Source: UBA1381 sp964399965
GTDB taxonomy: Bacteria; Bacillota; Clostridia; UBA1381
Assembly (NCBI GenBank): GCA_964399965.1
Contig: CAYNRX010000052.1
Coordinates: forward strand, 1 to 9,633
Direction of reading: 5' to 3'
DNA length: 9,633 nucleotides
Below are positions 1-5,542 of this stretch, one piece after another (the stretch's first letter is position 1; every line of letters starts with the position of its first letter). The notes beneath the pieces were generated by a model, which saw only the letters and a list, made by a program, of their open reading frames with translations, was not told where the DNA came from and ran no database searches. A program made the position numbers and the translations under genes.

Positions 1-41
1 CGAAACTCCTCATGTTCCGCTCTTGTTATTGGTGTATCCAC
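1..41 (-). CDS. N-terminal start of a probable XhlA-like (haemolysin/holin-associated) phage protein, partial
   Basis: An open frame starts at a GTG (39-41) and runs off the left edge of the window, so only 13 full codons are visible (MDTPITRAEHEEF). A purine-rich AAAGGAGG site lies about 11 bases upstream of the GTG. The same frame is closed upstream by the TAG of the preceding small gene (72-74), and no ATG lies in frame between, which favours the GTG. The 'ITRAEHEEF' start resembles, from memory, the beginning of XhlA-like proteins, small membrane-associated proteins of the lysis module in phages of Gram-positive bacteria. Its place right after the tail genes fits this. With so few residues the assignment is tentative; the rest of the gene is needed to look for a C-terminal transmembrane segment. 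Confidence 0.4.
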   Translation of the reverse strand, partial: MDTPITRAEHEEF

Positions 42-71
42 TGCATCACCATCCTCCTTTCTGATTTTATC

Positions 72-188
72 CTATATTTCTGCGACTTCGTCCGCCGAAA
101 TATGCATACATAACAGCTCGAACAACCTTTGGATGATGTTGTTTTGTTGCTCCGTTAAGTCGGTCAAATCGCTTATAATCTTATACAC
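72..188 (-). CDS. Small phage protein of 38 residues, function unknown
   Basis: A short frame begins with GTG at 186-188 and ends with TAG at 72-74. It overlaps the last bases of the chaperone-like gene upstream (stop 181-183) by 8 bases, as is usual in tightly packed phage operons. A GGAGG sits 12 bases before the GTG, a slightly long spacing. The product is acidic and probably helical (DLTDLTEQQNNIIQRLFELL), with a heptad-like pattern of hydrophobic residues that would suit a small coiled coil. Small proteins in this position, between tail fibre chaperones and XhlA/holin genes, are common in phages of Firmicutes (XkdX-like position), but I see no sequence signature that identifies the family. 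It could be non-coding; the close overlap and the ribosome binding site are the support. Confidence 0.5.
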   Translation of the reverse strand: MYKIISDLTDLTEQQNNIIQRLFELLCMHISADEVAEI

Positions 189-585
189 TGTCGTTTATAA
201 CCTCCGCACCGTCCTCCGGGTTTTTCGCATTCGGGTTTTCCGGAAAAACGAAATCAAGCGGGAACCCCGGCAGTGTCGGAATATCTCTTAGTGCTTGCCT
301 GTACTGCGCCGTTTCGCCCGTCAATATCTCATGCAGTGACGACACGAACTTTAATGCGCCCGTAAAGTCAAAGCTTGCAGTGAGCCTGTCAAGCGTCATA
401 TCCTTATCACTTTCATTCAAAAGCCGATTGCGAATAGCGCGCGCATATATCGCCGCTGCTTCTGTATCGCCGTTTTCCTGCGCCGCTTTTAGCTTTTCTT
501 CCTGCACGTCCGGCATTTCGAGCCGGGCGCGCTCAAGTAGATTTGCAAGTAATACCTCTTTATTTTTTAAAAAATTTACTTCCAT
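181..585 (-). CDS. Phage tail fibre/tail assembly chaperone-like protein (134 aa)
   Basis: The frame is open from base 699, but the start chosen is ATG 583-585, preceded by GGAGG ten bases upstream; earlier Met codons lie deep inside the reverse transcriptase gene. The start overlaps the RT stop (560-562) by 26 bases, so translation may be coupled. The protein opens with a helical region (MEVNFLKNKEVLLANLLERA), followed by an IRNRLLNESD segment and, near the C-terminus, YRQALRDIPTLPGFPLDFVFP. The 'RNRLLxESD ... YRQALRDIPTxPGFP' pattern is typical of tail fibre assembly chaperones/tail assembly proteins (the Phage_tail_APC and DUF4376-like group). In the common form only about 15-20 residues separate the two motifs; here about 40 do, so it may be a variant. 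It probably helps fold or attach the fibre encoded upstream of the DGR genes. Function is inferred from the motif and position. Confidence 0.72.
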   Translation of the reverse strand: MEVNFLKNKEVLLANLLERARLEMPDVQEEKLKAAQENGDTEAAAIYARAIRNRLLNESDKDMTLDRLTASFDFTGALKFVSSLHEILTGETAQYRQALRDIPTLPGFPLDFVFPENPNAKNPEDGAEVINDSV

Positions 586-1873
586 GTGGTGCTTGCCTCC
601 TGTATAATTCTTTATAGTATTTTCGCAGTTGATAAATCTGCTTAAAGGTGTCGCCCCGCTCTGCGTGTGATTGAAACGCCTTAAAGCTCGCTTCTGCATC
701 TGTAATAGTTCTTTCTCCGCGCTTTATCATATCCGCAAGCGCGCGCATTTTCCTGCGTTGCTTTGTGACTTTGCTGTGTATCATAGTCATGACAACTTTG
801 CCGGTTTCCGAATACCTGAACCGCCATTTTAAAAATATGATGCCTTGCTTTAATTGATAGAGTTTGGATTTGTCGTTTAACTGCAAATTCACACTGTCAA
901 GATAGCCTTGTATAACATTTTTGCAATGCTTCAAGTGTTCTTTATCCGGGTGTATAAGTATGAAGTCGTCCATGTATCGCACATAATACTTAATGTGCAA
1001 ATCCTCTTTTATGATATGGTCTAACTTGTCAAGAATAAGCAATTGTGTCAGTTGTGACAGTTGAGAACCCAAGCCGATACCCTTAAAATCATCATGCATT
1101 AAGTGCCTTATATAGTCCGAATTGGTGATACCTACGCTATTAAGACGTTTATGCATCTTGTTTTCCGTGTCCTTTATGCGGTCAGCTCCGGTGCCAAGTA
1201 TCTTTGCCCGAACAATGCTTGCGCGTTGTGTTGCTATAAAATGAGCCGTTTTCAGTGCCGTATCATGCGGCTGTCCGAGTGTGCGCAGTTCGTCAGTAAT
1301 ATTCGCCTCGCAAAAGCTTTCTATTACCTCGCACATCCGCGCAATCGTTTGCTTGTCCGCATCGCTCTCTAAAAGCTTTTCTTGCGCCACTTTGTGCCAC
1401 GTGTTGGGAAAATACCCTTTGACATCGCACTGTAGAACATAACCGACACTTTTGTGTTTGTTGTAGTATCTTCGCATGAACACTTTTAGACGGTCTTGTG
1501 CATCCGCTACACCCTTGCCGCTCTGACATGCATAGTTGTCGCGGATGAATGATTTTGCAAGCGCAGGGTATGCACTGTAGTCGCACAATGCTCTTTGTAC
1601 GTGTCTGTCATTGATATATGCCGCCAAAATATCACGTCGCTTCGGCTCTTTTATGGTAAACCTTTGATACCGTGATATTTTATATGTATCGTTCAAAAGT
1701 TCTTGCCGACGCAGATAGCAGTTTTTAAGCCCGTTAAGGCTGTAGCCCGCTGTGCTGTCTTTCCACATAACGCCGCGTTGGCATTTCCGCAAAGCTGTCA
1801 ATAAAGCGGAAAAGCCTATTGCTTTATAATAACTCATATTGTATGTTAGCGGGGCGTATAGTTCCAACGCCAC
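560..1873 (-). CDS. Diversity-generating retroelement reverse transcriptase
   Basis: This 437-residue protein copies the TR transcript into cDNA with errors opposite adenines, the step that supplies diversity to VR. Visible motifs: an N-terminal RT0/RT1-like region with YSLNGLKNCYLRRQELL and RFTIKEPKRR (about 44-80); motif A with the catalytic Asp in LQCDVKGYF (D150); motif B as GIGLGSQLSQ (265-274), the SQ-containing form that is a hallmark of DGR enzymes; and motif C YYVRYMDDFILIH with Y300-M-D-D303. A basic C-terminal region follows (KQRRKMRALA, 371-380). I see no group II intron maturase or endonuclease domain. The stretch between motifs A and B (about 190-262) looks some 65 residues longer than in clostridial relatives I remember. 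The start is uncertain: GTG at 1871-1873 lies just after an in-frame TAG but has no good ribosome binding site, and ATG at 1835-1837 (residue 13) has none either. It is the last gene of the DGR cassette, after TR. Confidence 0.95.
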   Translation of the reverse strand: MALELYAPLTYNMSYYKAIGFSALLTALRKCQRGVMWKDSTAGYSLNGLKNCYLRRQELLNDTYKISRYQRFTIKEPKRRDILAAYINDRHVQRALCDYSAYPALAKSFIRDNYACQSGKGVADAQDRLKVFMRRYYNKHKSVGYVLQCDVKGYFPNTWHKVAQEKLLESDADKQTIARMCEVIESFCEANITDELRTLGQPHDTALKTAHFIATQRASIVRAKILGTGADRIKDTENKMHKRLNSVGITNSDYIRHLMHDDFKGIGLGSQLSQLTQLLILDKLDHIIKEDLHIKYYVRYMDDFILIHPDKEHLKHCKNVIQGYLDSVNLQLNDKSKLYQLKQGIIFLKWRFRYSETGKVVMTMIHSKVTKQRRKMRALADMIKRGERTITDAEASFKAFQSHAERGDTFKQIYQLRKYYKELYRRQAPHGSKFFKK

Positions 1874-2175
1874 AGCCGGGCGGAAACGTACCCGCTATTA
1901 TTCACCTCTCTTATTCAGAATAGGCAAGGTCAAACGCTCCTTGCACAAAAAGCACTGATTTCGGCTAAATTTAGCTTACTTTAACAGGCATACACAAAAG
2001 TATATTGTGCAATCCGCGGCGACGCGCAAAGCAGGGCCCGGGCCGTAGCCGGACCCTGTGCTACCCGACGAATTGCAATTGCGCGCGTTGTTCGTGTTCC
2101 CCGTGTTCGGCGACCGGAACCACCAATTCTGACAACATCGTTACAGCGTTTAACCTTATGCGGTTCTAAGCCGCA
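1874..2175 (-). ncRNA. DGR template RNA region (avd-TR junction, TR and TR-RT spacer)
   Basis: This 302-base stretch between the avd stop and the RT start has no plausible gene. It holds the template repeat (2004-2132) and a spacer of about 130 bases up to RT. In the Bordetella phage DGR the functional RNA covers the end of avd, the TR and the spacer before RT, and the spacer is needed for cDNA priming; the same layout is seen here. Possible RNA structure: a 6-bp hairpin at 2158-2176 overlapping the avd stop, an 8-bp inverted repeat joining the TR 3' end (2005-2012) to the spacer (1941-1948), and a 12-bp palindrome at 1964-1975. I find no clear promoter or terminator of its own, so the RNA may be processed from, or lie within, the long tail transcript. 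The exact RNA ends are not visible. Confidence 0.65.
2004..2132 (-). repeat. DGR template repeat (TR)
   Basis: This 129-bp segment aligns without gaps to the end of the tail fibre gene (2667-2795, constant offset 663). Differences at plus-strand positions 2013, 2046, 2073, 2080, 2089, 2127 and 2128 are all T in TR, which is A on the coding strand. The other three differences (2029, 2034, 2045) are not at adenines and lie together near the 3' end. TR holds 25 coding-strand adenines, many in AAC/AAT codons when read in the VR frame (Asn at the positions of fibre residues 918, 925, 928, 930, 931, 934 and 936). It lies outside any gene, between avd and RT, as expected for the invariant template of mutagenic retrohoming. 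Confidence 0.95.
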
Positions 2176-2176
2176 T
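2158..2176 (-). other. 6-bp hairpin at the avd-TR junction
   Basis: ATGCGG (2158-2163) and CCGCAT (2171-2176) are exact reverse complements with a 7-base loop. The arm at 2171-2176 touches the first base of the avd TGA stop. It lies about 25 bases before the 5' end of TR in coding direction. There is no T-tract, so it is not a terminator; it may be part of the 5' structure of the DGR RNA. Confidence 0.4.
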
Positions 2177-2598
2177 CAACTATCGTTTTGGGTATCTTTA
2201 TACCGTTTTTCATCGCTTAAAATCCACTTGCGCAATAATGTTTCGGTCTCCACTATAAGCCCGACCCAGTATTCTACACGGCGCGTTTCAATGCCATATA
2301 GTCCGTGAGCTATTTCTATCTTAGTCAAAAGTGCCTCACACATTGACCACGCCTGTATCTGCTGTTGCCTCCGGTATTTGTAATCGGTATCATACATCAC
2401 GCTTACAGCATTTGCCCGGCGGCAACAAGCAAGTATGCCCACGGCTTCATCTGCTATTGACTGCGCAATAATCCACCGTGACCGTTTCGGGAAACACTTT
2501 TCGTTATTCAGTATTTGTGTCGTGTAAACAGCAACCTCGCGAGCCTTTACCACAACTTGCAGTTTGCCCGGTTGCCTTTTATTTTTTAAGACCGACAT
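2176..2598 (-). CDS. avd: DGR accessory variability determinant (Avd-like four-helix protein)
   Basis: This 140-residue basic protein starts at ATG 2596-2598, five bases after an AAGGAGG site, and ends with TGA at 2176-2178. Avd proteins form pentameric helical barrels that bind the RT and the template RNA and are needed for cDNA synthesis. The sequence has the expected all-helical make-up and matches the usual pattern of clostridial Avd proteins: an N-terminal basic start (MSVLKNKRQPGKLQ), a first helix ending in NEKCFPKRSRW, a second helix (IAQSIADEAVGIL), a third (QAWSMCEALLTKIEIAHGLYGI) and a last one (RRVEYWVGLIVETETLLRKWI) followed by SDEKRY. Its place between the target gene and TR is the same as in the Bordetella phage cassette (target-avd-TR-RT). 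The family name rests on recalled sequence pattern plus context, which agree well. Confidence 0.92.
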   Translation of the reverse strand: MSVLKNKRQPGKLQVVVKAREVAVYTTQILNNEKCFPKRSRWIIAQSIADEAVGILACCRRANAVSVMYDTDYKYRRQQQIQAWSMCEALLTKIEIAHGLYGIETRRVEYWVGLIVETETLLRKWILSDEKRYKDTQNDS

Positions 2599-2603
2599 TT
2601 TGC

Positions 2604-2610
2604 CCTCCTT
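2604..2610 (-). promoter_or_regulatory. Ribosome binding site of avd
   Basis: The minus strand reads AAGGAGG five bases before the avd ATG. It lies only ten bases from the downstream arm (2621-2639) of the inverted repeat that reaches back into VR, so folding of the mRNA there might affect avd translation. The link to regulation is a guess from position. Confidence 0.75.
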
Positions 2611-2620
2611 GCCGCTCCCG

Positions 2621-2695
2621 GCTCTGCGCTACCGCTTGCCCGTGAGCTTATAATATGGATTATGCGATTGTGCAAGCCGCGGCGACGCGCAGAGC
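2621..2695 (-). repeat. Imperfect inverted repeat joining VR 3' end and its downstream flank
   Basis: Plus-strand GCTCTGCGC (2621-2629) is the exact reverse complement of 2687-2695, inside VR, and GCTTGC (2634-2639) is the exact reverse complement of 2672-2677, also inside VR. The two paired blocks are separated by 4 bases on one side and 9 on the other. The apical part (2640-2671) contains a smaller 5-bp hairpin, ATAAT/ATTAT with a 4-base loop (2650-2663), that covers the fibre stop codon. Bordetella-type DGRs need a hairpin or cruciform just downstream of the target for efficient homing. This structure lies in the right place, although its shape and loop differ from the classic 8-bp stem with a GRNA tetraloop. 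There is no T-tract after it, so it is not an intrinsic terminator. Confidence 0.5.
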
Positions 2696-5542
2696 ACGGC
2701 CCGGGCCACAGCCGGACCCTGTGCTACCCGACGAACTGCAATGGCGCGCGTCGTTCGTGTTCCCCGTGTTCGGCGACCGGAACCACCAACCCTGAGCTGA
2801 ACCCGATTTGTTATACTTGATAAAATCCGCCTGCGCATAACCCTCTGTCATTGCAAAGCGTTCGCCCTCAGAAATATTATTCTGTTTTTCTCCTGCAATT
2901 TCGGTATACGACGGCAAGTAAAACTTATCTACTGTAGTATAAGACGACTTAACATCATCATTTACCTCGGCATAGTCGTTGGTGCATGTCTTTATCTTGA
3001 TAGGGCATACCGCCGCAAGAAAATCACCATCGAACCCCGCGGCAAATCCCGGTGTAGTCGTTACGTATGATGCAATGCGGTCGAACTTAGTTTGTGATTG
3101 CCAGTATGTATTTGCCGCGCCCGACGCGTTAAGATACTGACGTATAGCGCTTTCTTTGTAGTTATTAGAGCCGTAACGGTTTCTTTGTATGGTATTTATA
3201 TCGCCGTTGATATAAAGGTCTTTGACATCGCCGAGGCTTGTGCCTACGGTGCCGCGGGATATATCAATGCCGCTTTCAAGTGCCGTTGTTGTAGCTCCGC
3301 TTGTATATGTCGTAACAGTCGCAGTGGACAACTTCTCCCCGTTATTCCATGCAAGCCGCAATTGCCCGCCCGCGGGTATATCGCTTGTAGTGGTGAACTG
3401 TATCGGCGTTGTGCTTGTGTCGTCCTCTGTCTTTAAGTCGTTGTTTGCGGCATCGTAGCTTGACGGAATAGTAAAGTGATATGTGCCCGCCGTTAATCCG
3501 TCCTCAAAGTACATTAGCGCCTCTTGAGCATCCCATACAAGCGCATTATCGGTAACGTAGTGCATGAGCAACTGCATGCCCGGCTTTATGTTGCCGTCCG
3601 CATCCTCAACGTCTTGATGGTCGGCGACATCCCATGTAACCGTTCCAAGTGTTGCGTGTTCCGTTGTGAACTGTGTGCCTACTGGAAATACGGTTTTTGC
3701 CGCGCCCGACGCGACAATTCCTTTTACGACCGCCCAGCTGTCAATATGCCCCGTACTTATAGCCGCCGCAAGCGCGTCAATCATCGACCGTATTTTCTGT
3801 GAGCTGTATGTTGTCGTGGATGTAATGCTGTTATCGTCAACGATCGCATTTACATCCGCTCGCAGCTCATTAATTTCCTGCTGTCTAAGGTCTAACGCAA
3901 ACATATAATCTCCGCCGCTTACCATATAAGCATCTGCGCTGCTGTCGTATACCAGAGTGAGCGTCAAGTCCACTCCTGTGCCTCCTGTGCCGCTGTCTCC
4001 CCAGCAATCTATTTCGTTGACTTTTACGTCCTTCGCTCCCGTCCCGTTGATGTTCAAGGTTATAGCCTGTCCTGCGCTCAGGCCGTTTTTAAACCTTACG
4101 TGCGCCCAGGCTCCATCGGTAAGCGTGAATCCGGGGAGGGTTGCTGTTTTGGCCGCCGTAGTCTTGGCGGTATTGCATACGGCGGTATTCCTCTTTAATC
4201 CGGCGATATCGTTTCCGTTATATATGCATCCATCGGCGGTGTTAAGCCCGATAGCCGTGTACTCGTCCTTGTCCGCATCGTACATAAGCTCAAGCGTTCC
4301 GCCCTGCAATACAGGGGCATAAGACCAGGAATCAAAATAGTCTATGCCGTTGTAGTTTATGTACTTTGCTCCGGTGGCGTCAATGCTTATCGAGGATTTT
4401 ACGGCGGAGTGCCCTTGCGTGAATTTTACTATGGCTCGCATACCGTCTTTTAATTCAAATTTTCCTGCGCCGGCTTGGCTTTCTTCCACCCATGCACTTT
4501 TTTGCTGAACGGAAGCCCCGTCTGTGCATACTGCATAAGCGCATGGCACGGTATTATGCCAAATCGCATAGCGCAGAGTAGCGGGAACCAATGGTTTATA
4601 TTCATTTGTGCCAGCATTGATTTCTCCTTCAGAAGCAGCGGCGATTATTACCTTGCCGTCTTGCGATTGCGTCAGGCCGTAATTCTCATTGACGTTTATC
4701 AGCGCAGAGCCGTCATCATACACCGTAAGCCCGCTGCGGTTTTGGCCGTTTGAGGAGTACAGCTTGATACCACCGACTTTATCGGTCGTGGCAATGGGTA
4801 TTGCATTGTCTGCCAGCTTTTCGGCGGTCACCGCGCCGTCGGCTATGTGCACCGTATTAACGGCATCGTCTTTTATATGGACGTCGTCTACAGAAGCATA
4901 GTCTAGCTTGTTTGATGTGACTGCTCCGTCTGCCAGCTTTTCCGCGGTTACTGCTTTGTTGGCTATTGTTTGGGTTATGACCGCATTATCTGCGATATTC
5001 GGCTCAGTGATCGCACCTACCGCCATCTTTTCATGAGTCACTGCCTGCGAAGCTATCTTATCCGATGTCACCGCCCCGTTGGCTATCGCCCGAGTTGAAA
5101 CAGCTCCAGAAGCGAAATGTCTCTCATGTACTTCTGAGTCTTCAATGTGTTCATTCAGTATTGCATTGTCGGCGATTTTAACAGTGGTTACTGCTCCGTT
5201 AGCTATCTTTGCAGCAGTCACCGCCCCATCGGCCAGCTTTGCCGATGTCACCGCCGCTGAAGCTATCTTATCCGCCGTCACCGCGCCGATTGCCAGACAC
5301 CGCGCGTCCACTGCGCCGTTTTGTATACGGTTATTCGCCACCGCCGCCTGCGCCAGCTTATTTTGTGTCACCGCGTAATCGGCGATCTTGGATGTGGATA
5401 CACCACTATCCGGTATCTGTGATGAGTTAATAACCCCGTTTTCAAGACCGCTTTTAAGGTTCTTAAAATTCTGCTTTACTTTCGGATGCCAATCCGAAAG
5501 AAGAGTGCTGTCATCGTAATTCTCGTCTATAGTGACCTTCAA
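2660..5542 (-). CDS. DGR target: long tail fibre/receptor-binding protein with variable C-terminal lectin-like domain
   Basis: The 960-residue protein probably forms a trimeric fibre at the tail tip that contacts the host surface. It starts at TTG 5540-5542, supported by AAGGAGGT six bases upstream and an overlap with the TGA of the hub gene. Layout: short N-terminal head (1-46); twenty ten-residue repeats of the form AVTxxKIAxG (47-246), likely a fibrous shaft; a linker with KVGGIKL (255-261); two related beta-rich units (about 338-432 and 455-543), the second with GFTLTDGAWAHVRF; a short coiled coil (QQEINELRADVNAI, 554-567); further beta-rich sequence; then, from about 775, a domain with NRYGSNNYKESAIRQYL, FYLPSYTEI and GWWFRSPN. 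This order of motifs resembles DUF6273, a C-type-lectin-like domain frequent in Clostridia. Residues 917-959 are encoded by VR. It is followed after 61 bases by avd. The fibre role is inferred from architecture and position; the DGR target role is seen directly. Confidence 0.93.
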   Translation of the reverse strand: MKVTIDENYDDSTLLSDWHPKVKQNFKNLKSGLENGVINSSQIPDSGVSTSKIADYAVTQNKLAQAAVANNRIQNGAVDARCLAIGAVTADKIASAAVTSAKLADGAVTAAKIANGAVTTVKIADNAILNEHIEDSEVHERHFASGAVSTRAIANGAVTSDKIASQAVTHEKMAVGAITEPNIADNAVITQTIANKAVTAEKLADGAVTSNKLDYASVDDVHIKDDAVNTVHIADGAVTAEKLADNAIPIATTDKVGGIKLYSSNGQNRSGLTVYDDGSALINVNENYGLTQSQDGKVIIAAASEGEINAGTNEYKPLVPATLRYAIWHNTVPCAYAVCTDGASVQQKSAWVEESQAGAGKFELKDGMRAIVKFTQGHSAVKSSISIDATGAKYINYNGIDYFDSWSYAPVLQGGTLELMYDADKDEYTAIGLNTADGCIYNGNDIAGLKRNTAVCNTAKTTAAKTATLPGFTLTDGAWAHVRFKNGLSAGQAITLNINGTGAKDVKVNEIDCWGDSGTGGTGVDLTLTLVYDSSADAYMVSGGDYMFALDLRQQEINELRADVNAIVDDNSITSTTTYSSQKIRSMIDALAAAISTGHIDSWAVVKGIVASGAAKTVFPVGTQFTTEHATLGTVTWDVADHQDVEDADGNIKPGMQLLMHYVTDNALVWDAQEALMYFEDGLTAGTYHFTIPSSYDAANNDLKTEDDTSTTPIQFTTTSDIPAGGQLRLAWNNGEKLSTATVTTYTSGATTTALESGIDISRGTVGTSLGDVKDLYINGDINTIQRNRYGSNNYKESAIRQYLNASGAANTYWQSQTKFDRIASYVTTTPGFAAGFDGDFLAAVCPIKIKTCTNDYAEVNDDVKSSYTTVDKFYLPSYTEIAGEKQNNISEGERFAMTEGYAQADFIKYNKSGSAQGWWFRSPNTGNTNDARHCSSSGSTGSGCGPGRALRVAAACTIA
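2667..2795 (-). repeat. DGR variable repeat (VR), 3' end of the tail fibre gene
   Basis: This copy of TR encodes fibre residues 917-959, ending five bases before the TAA stop (2660-2662). Compared with the TR reading frame, it changes N918 to G (AAT to GGT, two adenines), N931 to D, N934 to H, N936 to S, Y945 to C, P949 to R and D956 to A, plus one silent change at L951. The first four come only from adenine changes. P949R and the silent change come from non-adenine bases; Y945C combines an A to G and a C to T. A 10-bp palindrome, GGCCCGGGCC (2698-2707), lies in the GC-rich 3' part that probably acts as the initiation-of-mutagenic-homing (IMH) segment. Confidence 0.95.
3914..4531 (-). repeat. 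Two diverged copies of a beta-rich domain in the tail fibre
   Basis: At protein level, residues about 338-432 and 455-543 follow the same plan. Each starts with AVCxxA/G, has a 'DGMRAIVKF' or 'DGAWAHVRF' strand, then 'SISIDATGAKYI' or 'TLNINGTGAKDV', then a Y/D-W segment, and ends in 'LELMYDADKDEYTAIG' or 'LTLVYDSSADAYMVSG'. They are diverged enough that the DNA repeat would be weak. This looks like an old tandem domain duplication within the fibre. Confidence 0.6.
4805..5404 (-). repeat. Twenty 30-bp coding repeats (decapeptide array) in the fibre shaft
   Basis: The coding frame shows 20 consecutive units of exactly ten residues with no indels (fibre residues 47-246). The consensus is A-V-T-x-x-K-I/L-A-D/x-G/N, for example AVTADKIASA, AVTSAKLADG and AVTAAKIANG. 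Some units are more diverged (EVHERHFASG, SVDDVHIKDD). Such arrays are common in phage fibre shafts. Near-identical units could allow length change by recombination. Confidence 0.9.

Noticed and set aside
560..1873. Group II intron or retron reverse transcriptase
   Set aside because: There is no maturase or endonuclease domain and no intron boundary structure. The motif B form, the adjacent Avd and the TR/VR pair identify a DGR.
1846..1905. Mini-ORF of 19 residues starting at GTG 1903-1905 before RT, near an AGAGG
   Set aside because: The ribosome binding site would overlap the start, the frame ends inside the RT N-terminus, and nothing else supports translation. It might explain the weak RT start by coupling, but that is speculative.
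2621..2695. Intrinsic terminator after the tail fibre gene
   Set aside because: No T-tract follows the inverted repeat in coding direction, and the avd gene and its ribosome binding site come directly after.
2629..2838. Minus-strand frame across VR in another phase
   Set aside because: It is an arginine-rich shadow produced by the GC-rich VR; the fibre frame is fixed by the TR/VR codon pattern and the long upstream frame.
4805..5404. Regular 30-bp periodicity that could look like a CRISPR array
   Set aside because: The period is in frame, continuous and encodes decapeptide units of the tail fibre, with no repeat-spacer alternation.
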